Part shown: positions 1 through 6,785 of the stretch, piece by piece
Numbering within the stretch: position 1 is the first letter of the stretch
How the letters are laid out: each line of letters begins with the position of its first letter
Assembly: GCA_017415145.1 (NCBI GenBank)
Contig: JAFQJE010000017.1
Location: forward strand, 1 to 58,511
Length of the DNA stretch: 58,511 bases
Direction: 5' to 3'
Source of the DNA: Clostridia bacterium
GTDB taxonomy: Bacteria; Bacillota; Clostridia; UBA1381; UBA9506
Translations under genes and position numbers: made by a program
Notes under the pieces: generated by a model
Database searches by the model: none
The model's input: the letters and a program-made list of their open reading frames with translations, nothing else
What the model was told of the DNA's origin: nothing

Positions 1-65
1 ATGTATATTTTCTAAAAATGAGAATATACTACAAATGTTAACAATGATATTCCTCGGAATAATAT

Positions 66-141
66 TCCTCGTTAGCTCAGTCGGTAGAGCGCATGACTGT
101 TAATCATGATGTCGCTGGTTCAAGCCCAGCACGGGGAGCCA
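66..141 (+). tRNA. tRNA-Asn (GTT)
   Basis: The segment folds as a full cloverleaf. The 7-bp acceptor stem pairs TCCTCGT (66-72) with ACGGGGA (131-137). The D-arm is GCTC/GAGC, and the anticodon stem CATGA/TCATG holds the loop CTGTTAA with anticodon GTT. The T-arm carries GGTTCAAGCC. The discriminator is G138 and CCA is encoded in the DNA (139-141). A strong terminator follows within three bases, so it is the last or only gene of its transcript. Its promoter would lie at or before the window edge. Confidence 0.97.
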
Positions 142-143
142 CC

Positions 144-187
144 AAAACAGAACGATTTAGATGACATTCTATATCGTTCTGTTTTTT
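144..187 (+). terminator. Intrinsic terminator of tRNA-Asn
   Basis: A 13-bp stem pairs AAAACAGAACGAT (144-156) with ATCGTTCTGTTTT (173-185) and runs into a T tract. It begins directly after the tRNA CCA end. Confidence 0.9.
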
Positions 188-327
188 GTTGATTGAAATC
201 GGATGCATTTTGTGATAATATATAGCCATAAAGGCTTTTAAAACAACAAAAACTATGAATTATGTTGTTCATTTTAATCTTAATTTTCTTTATACTTAAA
301 GTGTAAATTAAAAAGGAGGATTTAAAG

Positions 328-681
328 ATGAACACAGACAAAATTTTAGCAGAAGCAATCGCAAAAGACTATGCCCCAAAGGATAACTCAAAAATAGTTG
401 CTCTCAAGAAACTTGACAAAAAGGCAAAACTCCCTGCGACTATATTTACATACACCTTTGGAATAATTTCATCCCTTATTGTTGGTACGGGAATGAGTTT
501 TGCAATGCAGGTAATCGGCAGTGGGACTCTTGCAATGATTGCAGGAATTGTTATAGGCATTATAGGTTTTGTTCTTTGCGGAATTAACTATCCTATTTAC
601 AAAAGAATGCTTGAAAAAGGCAAATCAAAATATGCTTACGAGATTGTAGAACTTGCTCGTGAAATCAGCGAGGAAAAATAA
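328..681 (+). CDS. Small two-TM membrane protein of unknown function
   Basis: This 117-residue protein has no function I can assign. The first 35 residues are charged and cytoplasmic-looking. They are followed by two hydrophobic segments (about 36-60 and 66-90) with a short Gly/Ser turn between them, and a charged C-terminal tail rich in Lys and Glu. The start is supported by an AAAGGAGG site about 8 bases upstream of ATG. A TetR-family regulator starts 20 bases downstream with its own ribosome binding site, so the two are probably cotranscribed and the regulator may control this gene. A two-helix inner-membrane helper or small efflux component is possible, but nothing in the sequence proves transport. 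Confidence 0.75.
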   Translation: MNTDKILAEAIAKDYAPKDNSKIVALKKLDKKAKLPATIFTYTFGIISSLIVGTGMSFAMQVIGSGTLAMIAGIVIGIIGFVLCGINYPIYKRMLEKGKSKYAYEIVELAREISEEK

Positions 682-701
682 AATGAAAAGGAGAGAGAAC
701 T

Positions 702-1298
702 TTGAACAAGTCGGAAAGCAAATATTTCAATACTGCTAAAAAGATGGACAAGGCACTTATATCTCTCCTCGAAGAAAAATCTTTTGAATATATAACAGTC
801 AGCGAAATATGTAAAAGGGCAAATGTTAATCGTTCTACATTTTATTTGCATTATGAGAATATGGGTGATTTGCTTAATGAAACAGCAAGGTTTCTGCTTG
901 ATGGATTCATGGCATATTTTGATGATGAACGAAGGAGTATAGCAAAAAAACTTATAGAAAGCTCTCTTGATGAATTGAATTTTATATCAGATGAGTATTT
1001 GTTTCCGTATTTGTCATACATTAAAGAAAACAGTTGTGTATTTACAACTGTTCTATCACATTCAGATTCTTTTGGTTTTAATGATGTGTTTCAAAAACTT
1101 TATGAAAATATATTTAATCCTATTTTAGAGAGATACAATTATCCAATCGCCGACAGAAAATATGCTATGATGTTTTATCTAAACGGAATAACTGCTATTG
1201 TAACAGAATGGTTAAAAGACGGATGCGAAAAGACCATTGAGGAAGTCTCCCGAATTATTTATGAATGTATATTTGGATTGAGAAAAGATGGCATCTAA
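702..1298 (+). CDS. TetR/AcrR-family transcriptional regulator
   Basis: This 198-residue protein has an N-terminal TetR DNA-binding domain. The helix-turn-helix spans about residues 30-52, with the characteristic ITVSEICKRANVNRSTFYLHY pattern, followed by a helical ligand/dimer domain of normal length. The start is TTG, chosen because AAAAGGAGAG lies about 7 bases upstream and because the family usually begins shortly before the first helix. It follows the small membrane-protein gene by 20 bases and probably shares its mRNA. Members of this family repress their own operon and release DNA on ligand binding; the ligand here cannot be told. A terminator follows. Confidence 0.9.
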   Translation: MNKSESKYFNTAKKMDKALISLLEEKSFEYITVSEICKRANVNRSTFYLHYENMGDLLNETARFLLDGFMAYFDDERRSIAKKLIESSLDELNFISDEYLFPYLSYIKENSCVFTTVLSHSDSFGFNDVFQKLYENIFNPILERYNYPIADRKYAMMFYLNGITAIVTEWLKDGCEKTIEEVSRIIYECIFGLRKDGI

Positions 1299-1317
1299 AT
1301 TATTTGCATTTTCTAAA

Positions 1318-1351
1318 AAAGAGCTACACCATAAGGTGTAACTCTTTTTTT
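1318..1351 (+). terminator. Intrinsic terminator after the TetR gene
   Basis: The stem AAAGAGCTACACC / GGTGTAACTCTTT (1318-1330 and 1335-1347) has a four-base loop ATAA and is followed by a T run to 1351. The A-run before the stem lets it also serve the converging XRE gene on the minus strand. Confidence 0.85.
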
Positions 1352-1372
1352 ATTTCTTATCTTGACTTTATT

Positions 1373-1603
1373 TTATCGTTTTTTTGATGCACTTTGCGGA
1401 TATGGCCTTTTTTCATCAGTTAAATGCGCTAAATAGTCCATACTTGTATCAAGGGCTATGGCAAGCTTTCGGCATTGTTCAAATGTATAATATCTTTTTC
1501 CGTTTTCCAGTTTTGAATAATCGCTTTGGTCAATGCCTGTCAACATCTGAATTTTTATTTGTGTATAACCTTTTTCTATTCGAAGTTCTTTTAATCTATT
1601 CAT
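1373..1603 (-). CDS. XRE-family (Cro/CI-type) DNA-binding protein
   Basis: This 76-residue protein is almost entirely one Cro/CI helix-turn-helix domain. RLKELRIEKGYTQ opens the fold, the recognition helix lies around residues 24-38 (GIDQSDYSKLENGKR), and the typical ending (LAIALDTSMDYLAHLTDE) follows. The ATG is preceded by GGTGAT. It is transcribed away from a small Cys-pair protein gene, and the two start codons flank a near-perfect dyad that is the obvious operator. There is no sensor domain, so it is probably a simple autorepressor of the divergent pair. Confidence 0.88.
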   Translation of the reverse strand: MNRLKELRIEKGYTQIKIQMLTGIDQSDYSKLENGKRYYTFEQCRKLAIALDTSMDYLAHLTDEKRPYPQSASKKR

Positions 1604-1608
1604 ACTAT

Positions 1609-1678
1609 CACCAATTATATTATGTCAAATTTCCCTATTGAAATTATGGTGAAATTGACCTATAATATAATTGAGGTG
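1609..1678. promoter_or_regulatory. Divergent operator/promoter dyad
   Basis: The left arm (1609-1633) and right arm (1651-1678) are imperfect inverted copies. Both contain AATTATATTAT followed, in mirror orientation, by a GTCAA(A)TTTC block. Each arm overlaps the ribosome binding region of the gene it faces. The symmetric centre lies near 1642. This is the expected binding region for the XRE protein at 1373-1603. Confidence 0.6.
1638..1666 (+). promoter_or_regulatory. Sigma-A promoter for the 1685 gene
   Basis: TTGAAA (1638-1643) and a perfect TATAAT (1661-1666) are separated by 17 bp. Transcription would start near 1673, at the ribosome binding site GAGGTGAT, so the leader is only about a dozen bases. 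Confidence 0.7.
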
Positions 1679-1684
1679 ATTTTT

Positions 1685-1954
1685 ATGGCAGAATTCTGTT
1701 TGGATTGTTGGAATAAAATAAATGAGAGTAATGATAGTGAAAAGAAATATATCATATCAAAAGATTTAGATTTGTGTGAGGGTTGCGGAGAGTGGAAACC
1801 TGTAATCATTATGGAACGCAGGGCATATTATGCGCATAAGCTCAGATATGTTATTCTTCCTCTTAAAATTATCTGTATGGTTTTTTTGGTTTTATGGAGG
1901 TTGTTGATACTTCCTTATTTAATATTTAAATACAATAAATCAATGAAAAATTAA
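1685..1954 (+). CDS. Small Cys-pair (zinc-ribbon-like) protein with a C-terminal membrane helix
   Basis: This 89-residue protein has no assigned function. It has two cysteine pairs, CLDC near residue 5 and CEGC near residue 37, spaced as in a zinc ribbon, followed by WKPVI. A basic stretch and a hydrophobic helix (about 58-80) come next, with a Lys/Asn tail. I chose the ATG at 1685 rather than an upstream in-frame ATG because GAGGTGAT sits directly before it and the promoter lies inside the longer reading. It is divergent from the XRE regulator with a shared operator, a compact regulator/effector-like pair. A role as a membrane-anchored metal-binding partner is inference. Confidence 0.7.
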   Translation: MAEFCLDCWNKINESNDSEKKYIISKDLDLCEGCGEWKPVIIMERRAYYAHKLRYVILPLKIICMVFLVLWRLLILPYLIFKYNKSMKN

Positions 1955-1988
1955 GAACGTTCGCTCGCTTGCACTTCCTTTGCGTTTA

Positions 1989-2017
1989 TTGACAAATAAT
2001 ATGTTATTTGTTATACT
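1989..2017 (+). promoter_or_regulatory. Sigma-A promoter for the SPFH gene
   Basis: A perfect TTGACA (1989-1994) is separated by 17 bp from TATACT (2012-2017). Transcription would start about 68 bases before the ATG at 2092. Confidence 0.75.
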
Positions 2018-2091
2018 TTTTGTAAAGAATATTGAGTAAACGGATATTCTTGTCATATCAGCAATACATTTAAAATAGGAGGTAATGGATT

Positions 2092-3036
2092 ATGGGAGTT
2101 TTAGTAGTGTTTTTACTTATTGTGGTTGTTTTAATACTGAACATTAAAATCGTTCCTCAAGCTCACGAATTTGTTGTTGAGCTTTTGGGAAAATACAGAA
2201 CGACGTGGTCTGCGGGAATTCATATCAAGATACCATTTATAGAGAGAATTTCAAAAAGGGTTACTCTAAAAGAGCAGGTACTTGATTCACCGCCGCAGCC
2301 TGTGATTACAAAGGATAACGTAACCATGCAGATAGATACTGTAATTTATTATGCGATTTATGATGCTAAATTGTATGCTTACGGTGCGGTTAATCCTATT
2401 TCTGCTTTATCAAATTTGGCTGCAACAACTCTGAGAAATATTGTTGGCGAATTGGAGCTTGATGGCACACTTACATCCAGAGATACAATTAACGGGAAGA
2501 TGACATCAATTTTAGATGAGGCTACAGATAAATGGGGAATTAAGGTTCATAGAGTTGAATTGAAAAATATTATCCCGCCAACTGAAATTCAAAATGCAAT
2601 GGAAAAGCAGATTAAGGCGGAGCGCGACAGGAGAGAAACCATGCTTCAGGCTGAAGGTCATAAAGCGGCAGCTATAACCCGTGCAGAGGGTGATAAGCAG
2701 GCAATGATACTTGCAGCTGAAGGAGAAAGAGATGCAAGAATTGCAAGAGCTGAGGGTGAGGCAAAAGCAATTTATTTATCTAAAAAGGCAGAGGCAGACG
2801 GTCTTGCGGCTCTGAAGGAGGCAGGGGTAGATGCTGCTGTTTTAGAACTTAAAAAATATGAAGCTTTGGTTGCTATGTCTGACGGCAAGGCGGCAAAGAT
2901 AATAGTTCCTACTGATGCAGTTGATATGACAAAATCAAATGTTGTATTTGCTGAAACAACAGGTTTAGGAGATAAAACTGACCCTGACAAAACCAAAAAA
3001 AAGGTTGAGCAAAAAGAAGACCCTTGTTGTGAATAA
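2092..3036 (+). CDS. SPFH/band 7 (stomatin/prohibitin-like) membrane protein
   Basis: This 314-residue protein has one N-terminal membrane helix (about 2-18). A band 7 domain follows (about 20-180, with the family-typical KIVPQAHEFVVELLGKY start and RDTINGKMTSILDEATDKWGI block). A long Ala/Glu-rich coiled coil (about 165-240) repeats AEGE/AEGD motifs. Such proteins form ring-like membrane scaffolds (QmcA/HflK type). It stands alone, without the NfeD partner usually found beside band 7 proteins. The C-terminus is Lys-rich and ends with two adjacent cysteines. AGGAGG precedes the ATG, and a hairpin follows the stop. Confidence 0.92.
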   Translation: MGVLVVFLLIVVVLILNIKIVPQAHEFVVELLGKYRTTWSAGIHIKIPFIERISKRVTLKEQVLDSPPQPVITKDNVTMQIDTVIYYAIYDAKLYAYGAVNPISALSNLAATTLRNIVGELELDGTLTSRDTINGKMTSILDEATDKWGIKVHRVELKNIIPPTEIQNAMEKQIKAERDRRETMLQAEGHKAAAITRAEGDKQAMILAAEGERDARIARAEGEAKAIYLSKKAEADGLAALKEAGVDAAVLELKKYEALVAMSDGKAAKIIVPTDAVDMTKSNVVFAETTGLGDKTDPDKTKKKVEQKEDPCCE

Positions 3037-3048
3037 TTAAAATAGAAA

Positions 3049-3082
3049 AGCATGCAGTAACGGACATCCGTTACTGCATGCT
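3049..3082 (+). terminator. Hairpin terminator after the SPFH gene
   Basis: A perfect 16-bp stem (3049-3064 with 3067-3082, containing GCATGCAGTAACGGA) has a two-base turn. The following T tract is weak (CATTTC), so termination may be inefficient or the hairpin may protect the 3' end. Confidence 0.6.
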
Positions 3083-3121
3083 CATTTCTGCAAAAAAGTC
3101 TATAGCAATAAAAATATTTAA

Positions 3122-3150
3122 TTGATTTTTTCAATCTTTGGTGGTACAAT
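3122..3150 (+). promoter_or_regulatory. Sigma-A promoter of ppa
   Basis: TTGATT (3122-3127) and TACAAT (3145-3150) are separated by 17 bp, with the ppa ATG at 3181. Confidence 0.7.
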
Positions 3151-3180
3151 AATAGCAACATAACTTAAGGAGTTGTTTAT

Positions 3181-3714
3181 ATGTCAAACATCTGGCACGA
3201 CATTTCGCCAAAAAGAATAAATGCAGATGATTTTATTTGTGTAATAGAGATTTCAAAAGGAAGTAAGAAAAAATATGAACTGGACAAGGAGTCAGGGTAT
3301 TTGATTCTGGACAGAATTTTGCACACATCAACTCACTATCCTGCGAATTACGGCTTTATACCCCGTACCTATGGTGATGATAATGACCCGCTGGACGTGT
3401 TGCTTTTATGTTCTGAGCAAATCGAACCTATGACCTTGGTGCGTGCATATCCTATTGGCGTGATTTCTATGATTGACAACGGCAGAAACGACGAAAAGAT
3501 TATAGCAATACCCTTTAGTGACCCTAACTACAATATGTACAAGGATATCAGCGAATTGCCCAGTCATGTTTTTGATGAAATGAAGCATTTCTTCACTGTA
3601 TATAAAAATCTTGAGAACAAAACAACGGCAGTGAATGAGGTAAGTGACCGAAATGTTGCTGTTGAGGTAATAGATAAGTCAATAAATGATTATATAGAAA
3701 AGTTTTGTAAATAA
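3181..3714 (+). CDS. ppa: Inorganic pyrophosphatase, family I
   Basis: This 177-residue protein is of normal length for soluble family I pyrophosphatase, which splits pyrophosphate to two phosphates in the cytoplasm and pulls biosynthetic reactions forward. The metal-binding signature DDNDPLDVL lies around residue 65. The preceding HYPANYGFIPRTYGDD block and the later IDNGRNDEKIIAIP block are also diagnostic. AAGGAG precedes the ATG. It is monocistronic, with its own promoter and a strong terminator. Confidence 0.96.
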   Translation: MSNIWHDISPKRINADDFICVIEISKGSKKKYELDKESGYLILDRILHTSTHYPANYGFIPRTYGDDNDPLDVLLLCSEQIEPMTLVRAYPIGVISMIDNGRNDEKIIAIPFSDPNYNMYKDISELPSHVFDEMKHFFTVYKNLENKTTAVNEVSDRNVAVEVIDKSINDYIEKFCK

Positions 3715-3742
3715 AAAAATCGCCCTGTTGGGCGATTTTTTT
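3713..3742. terminator. Bidirectional terminator between ppa and the converging gene
   Basis: The stem AAAAATCGCCC / GGGCGATTTTT has the loop TGTT and T/A runs on both sides. It lies at the 3' ends of both ppa (plus) and the minus-strand acyltransferase-like gene. Confidence 0.9.
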
Positions 3743-4595
3743 ATTTTATATCTTCTATTACATTTTCTGGAGCAACAAGTAGCTGTTCGGGGTTTTCTAA
3801 AACTCTTTTGAGCATTTTAAATGCGGTGGCATAATAGTGTCCGTCGCAAATCCTCTCGTCGCACATTACGGTGAAGTCTATCATTCGTTTTTGCTCCACT
3901 TCGCCGTCTTTATTCATAACATATTCGGAGCGTTTCTTACCCATTGCTATAAATATAGGAAGGTTTCCGAAGTTATATAAATGATGGAAAATCGGAGGCA
4001 TACCTAAAGAACCCATGTTTGTTATAAAAAGTGAGCCGTGGAAGGGGCTTAATTTTGTGAGCCAGCGGGGAAGCAGACCGAAATAGTCCAAAAGCTTTAA
4101 AAACCACACAACAAACTTAAGAAATATTGCGGGAAATGCCATCAGCACACGAGCTGCGGTATCCATATTGTTATGGTCACCCTCCTGTTTATTTTCTTCT
4201 AACAGCTTTGTGAGATTTTCGTATATTGTATACAAGGTGTCTGTTGGGGTGGCGTCAAGTTTCACTACTGTTTCGGGGGCGTTTAGAGACATTTCCTTTT
4301 TGATTGCCATACAGATTTCCATATTTTTGCGTGCATAAACACGTTGTCCACGGATAAATCGATTGATGCCGGGGCATTGTGAAGCGACTCTTATGTATGC
4401 TGCCATAAAAATATGTATCATACCTAAACCCTTCATGCCTTCTAATCTTTTCTGGCGCAGGAGTTGTTCACATTTTTCTACATTGACTGATGCGGAAAAT
4501 GAATTTGCAGCACCGATTCTACTGGGCATAATAAAGGGTGCAACCGCATCCATAGGTGCTCCGCTTTTGATTCTTCTGCCTTCTTTTCGACTCAT
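3741..4595 (-). CDS. Orphan E2-like 2-oxoacid dehydrogenase acyltransferase-domain protein
   Basis: This 284-residue protein resembles the trimer-forming catalytic domain of 2-oxoacid dehydrogenase E2 enzymes and chloramphenicol acetyltransferase. It shows ITNMGSLGMPPIFHHLY, IAMGKKR and a C-terminal DERICDGHYYA block. It has no lipoyl or E1-binding domain, and no E1 or E3 gene is nearby. At about residue 247 the usual catalytic His of the HRxxDG motif is Glu, so classical acyl transfer is doubtful. I chose the ATG at 4595 because AAAGAGG lies just upstream; a 20-residue longer in-frame reading has no such site. Its own promoter precedes it. Confidence 0.8.
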   Translation of the reverse strand: MSRKEGRRIKSGAPMDAVAPFIMPSRIGAANSFSASVNVEKCEQLLRQKRLEGMKGLGMIHIFMAAYIRVASQCPGINRFIRGQRVYARKNMEICMAIKKEMSLNAPETVVKLDATPTDTLYTIYENLTKLLEENKQEGDHNNMDTAARVLMAFPAIFLKFVVWFLKLLDYFGLLPRWLTKLSPFHGSLFITNMGSLGMPPIFHHLYNFGNLPIFIAMGKKRSEYVMNKDGEVEQKRMIDFTVMCDERICDGHYYATAFKMLKRVLENPEQLLVAPENVIEDIK

Positions 4596-4626
4596 AAAAT
4601 ACCTCTTTCTTTTCCAGATATATTCC

Positions 4627-4655
4627 ATTTTATCACATTTTTTGACAGAATACAA
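4627..4655 (-). promoter_or_regulatory. Sigma-A promoter of the E2-like gene
   Basis: On the minus strand TTGTAT (4650-4655) and TAAAAT (4627-4632) are separated by 17 bp, about 32 bases before the start codon. Confidence 0.6.
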
Positions 4656-4685
4656 GAAAAAGGGACTGTAAAATTTTACATACTA

Positions 4686-5513
4686 TTAATTTTTTCTCCC
4701 CAGACCTTCACTGGGGGCATATCTTGTTTCTTTGACGTATGCTTTGTAAAAACTTGAATAACTTGAAAACCCTGACTCAATGCTTGCAGCACTCAGTGTT
4801 TTTCCCTGAGAATGCAGCTCTCTTACAAGCATCAACCGGCGGTAGGTTATATACTGGTTTACTGTAAGCCCGGTGTATTTTTTAAAGCTCCTACACAGGT
4901 GATATTTGGAAATAAAAAACGTATCAGCCAGGTGGTCAAGTAAAAGGTTTTCACCGATGTTTGAATTTATATATTCCATAACGGTTTTTACGGTCTCATT
5001 GCGTATCATACCATCTGCTGTTTTAAATTCGTTAAGTTGATGGAAAAGCTCTACCATCACACCCTGTACTATAGGTTCATTGCTTCCGGTGTTTGATTTA
5101 ATATATTTTTCCAAACGTTTTAGAGTGTCAAAAAGCTCGCTCTTCTTTACAGAGTCGCGGTCTATGAGATTGTTTTCGCCGATTTTTCTGTTGTTGAAGA
5201 TTTCAGTGTAGTGCATACAATTGAATTTTTCAAAAAAAGAATCTTCAATATGTATAACAACCCGGTCACATTCGGTCACTTCATCATAGGAAATCTCGTG
5301 AATTTCATCAGACCTTGTTATTATTATATCCATGGGCTTCAAGGGGTAGCCTGTACCCTCTACCATAAACAGGACCTCGCCCTTTAAGAGTAAAAATACC
5401 TCATACCCGCTGTGGTTGTGAGGCTTGTAAGCTATGCCGCGTTCCTTATGGGTCTTGTGTTCGTAAGTGAAACTGCCGTCTTGTGCGTATATTGAACAAA
5501 GTATTTTTTCCAT
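4686..5513 (-). CDS. AraC-family transcriptional regulator with cupin sensor domain
   Basis: This 275-residue protein has an N-terminal cupin-type sugar-binding domain (about 10-85, with PHNHSGYEVFLLLKGE and a conserved DEIHEI) and two C-terminal AraC helix-turn-helix motifs (about 175-270, with LADTFFISKYHLCRSFKKYTG and AASIESGFSSYSSFYKAY). I chose the ATG at 5513 because a perfect AGGAGGT lies 5 bases upstream. It is divergent from the mannonate dehydratase gene, so it is the likely hexuronate-responsive activator of that operon. Phased direct repeats in the shared intergenic region support this. Confidence 0.93.
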   Translation of the reverse strand: MEKILCSIYAQDGSFTYEHKTHKERGIAYKPHNHSGYEVFLLLKGEVLFMVEGTGYPLKPMDIIITRSDEIHEISYDEVTECDRVVIHIEDSFFEKFNCMHYTEIFNNRKIGENNLIDRDSVKKSELFDTLKRLEKYIKSNTGSNEPIVQGVMVELFHQLNEFKTADGMIRNETVKTVMEYINSNIGENLLLDHLADTFFISKYHLCRSFKKYTGLTVNQYITYRRLMLVRELHSQGKTLSAASIESGFSSYSSFYKAYVKETRYAPSEGLGRKN

Positions 5514-5539
5514 AGCTACCTCCTGTGTAATACAGGTAT

Positions 5540-5568
5540 ATTTTAACATAAGTGAGCAAGATTTGCAA
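5540..5568 (-). promoter_or_regulatory. Sigma-A promoter of the AraC gene
   Basis: On the minus strand TTGCAA (5563-5568) and TAAAAT (5540-5545) are separated by 17 bp. The -35 lies inside the first direct repeat, which suggests autoregulation. Confidence 0.6.
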
Positions 5569-5591
5569 TGTTTATGACAAGATTTGCATTG
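5557..5591. promoter_or_regulatory. Tandem AraC-type operator half-sites
   Basis: Two 14-bp direct repeats, CAAGATTTGCAATG (5557-5570) and CAAGATTTGCATTG (5578-5591), start exactly 21 bp apart, two DNA turns. The first overlaps the -35 of the regulator gene and the second abuts the -35 of uxuA. This is the classical geometry for an AraC-family activator dimer. Confidence 0.75.
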
Positions 5592-5617
5592 ATTTTAGAA
5601 AATATTTGTATTATAAT
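5589..5617 (+). promoter_or_regulatory. Sigma-A promoter of uxuA
   Basis: TTGATT (5589-5594) and TATAAT (5612-5617) are separated by 17 bp; the -35 overlaps the last bases of the second operator repeat. Confidence 0.75.
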
Positions 5618-5652
5618 GTATTTGTACAATACAAAAAAGGAGATGTTTGTCT

Positions 5653-6693
5653 ATGAAAATGACATTCCGCTGGTATGGTGACAGCGATCCTGTTACATTG
5701 GACAATATTCGTCAGATTCCCAATATGACAGGCGTTGTTTCTGCTATTTATGATATTCCTGTAGGCGAGGTATGGCCCTATGAGAAAATCATGGAATTGA
5801 AAAACAAAATTAATGCAAAAGGGCTTGAGCTTTCTGTTATTGAGAGTGTGCCCGTTCATGAAGACATAAAATATGGCGGCGGAGACCGTGACCGCTACAT
5901 CGCAAATTATTGCGAAACCTTAAGAAATTTGGCTCGTGCGGGTGTAGACTGCGTATGCTACAACTTTATGCCTGTATTTGACTGGACTCGTTCTGAACTT
6001 AACTATGAGCTTCCTGACGGTTCAACCGCTTTGATTTATGACAGAGAGACGGTAGAGAAGATGAATCCCCTATCAGGTGATTTATCACTTCCCGGATGGG
6101 ACTCAAGCTACACAAAAGACGGCATGAAGGAGCTTTTGGAGAAGTATCAGTCAGTTACAGAGGATGACCTTTGGGACAACATAAAGTATTTCTTAGACAG
6201 AGTAATTAAGGTTGCAGAAGAGGTTAAAATCAAAATGGCAATCCATCCGGATGATCCCCCCTGGGGCATTTTCGGTCTTCCCAGAATTATCACAAACAAG
6301 GAAAACATTGAAAAGTTCTTGAAACTGTATGACAGTCCATACAATGGCTTAACACTTTGTACAGGTTCTCTAGGAGTTCATCCTGAAAATGACTTAGTAG
6401 ATATGGTTTACTCTTTCTGTGACAGAATTCATTTTGCTCACATCAGAAATATCAAAATCACAGGAGAGAAATCCTTTGAGGAAGCAGGTCATTTATCCAA
6501 AGCGGGTTCTTTGGATATTGTGAAAATCTTAAAGGCTTACCATGATAAAGGCTTTACAGGCTACATTCGTCCCGACCATGGCAGAATGATTTGGGGCGAA
6601 ACAGGTCGCCCGGGCTATGGTCTTTATGACAGAGCGTTAGGTGCTACATATATAAACGGCATCTGGGAGACTCTTGAAAAAGTGGACAAATAG
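5653..6693 (+). CDS. uxuA: Mannonate dehydratase
   Basis: This 346-residue protein dehydrates D-mannonate to 2-keto-3-deoxygluconate in glucuronate breakdown. The start [16 protein letters not shown], the VWPYEKI and [10 protein letters not shown] blocks, and the metal-site region [18 protein letters not shown] are all typical of UxuA. The C-terminal [11 protein letters not shown] block also fits. The ATG at 5653 is preferred over a TTG six bases earlier because of spacing from AAGGAG (5637-5642). It heads an operon with the SDR gene and faces the AraC gene. Transport and aldolase steps are not in the window. Confidence 0.96.
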   Translation: MKMTFRWYGDSDPVTLDNIRQIPNMTGVVSAIYDIPVGEVWPYEKIMELKNKINAKGLELSVIESVPVHEDIKYGGGDRDRYIANYCETLRNLARAGVDCVCYNFMPVFDWTRSELNYELPDGSTALIYDRETVEKMNPLSGDLSLPGWDSSYTKDGMKELLEKYQSVTEDDLWDNIKYFLDRVIKVAEEVKIKMAIHPDDPPWGIFGLPRIITNKENIEKFLKLYDSPYNGLTLCTGSLGVHPENDLVDMVYSFCDRIHFAHIRNIKITGEKSFEEAGHLSKAGSLDIVKILKAYHDKGFTGYIRPDHGRMIWGETGRPGYGLYDRALGATYINGIWETLEKVDK

Positions 6694-6785
6694 TTTACCC
6701 ATCAATTTTATATATCTAATTTCGGGCGGGTGAGCGAAGCGATGCTTCCTTCCCCTGTCTGAAGAGGTGCAAGGAGATTGTAATT

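Noticed and set aside
120-341. Minus-strand ORF of 73 codons covering the tRNA-Asn terminator
   Set aside because: It overlaps the terminator and the start of the plus-strand gene, and has no promoter or ribosome binding site.
6723-6765. Terminator between uxuA and the SDR gene
   Set aside because: The GAAGC/GCTTC stem is only 5 bp and no T tract follows; the genes are treated as one operon.
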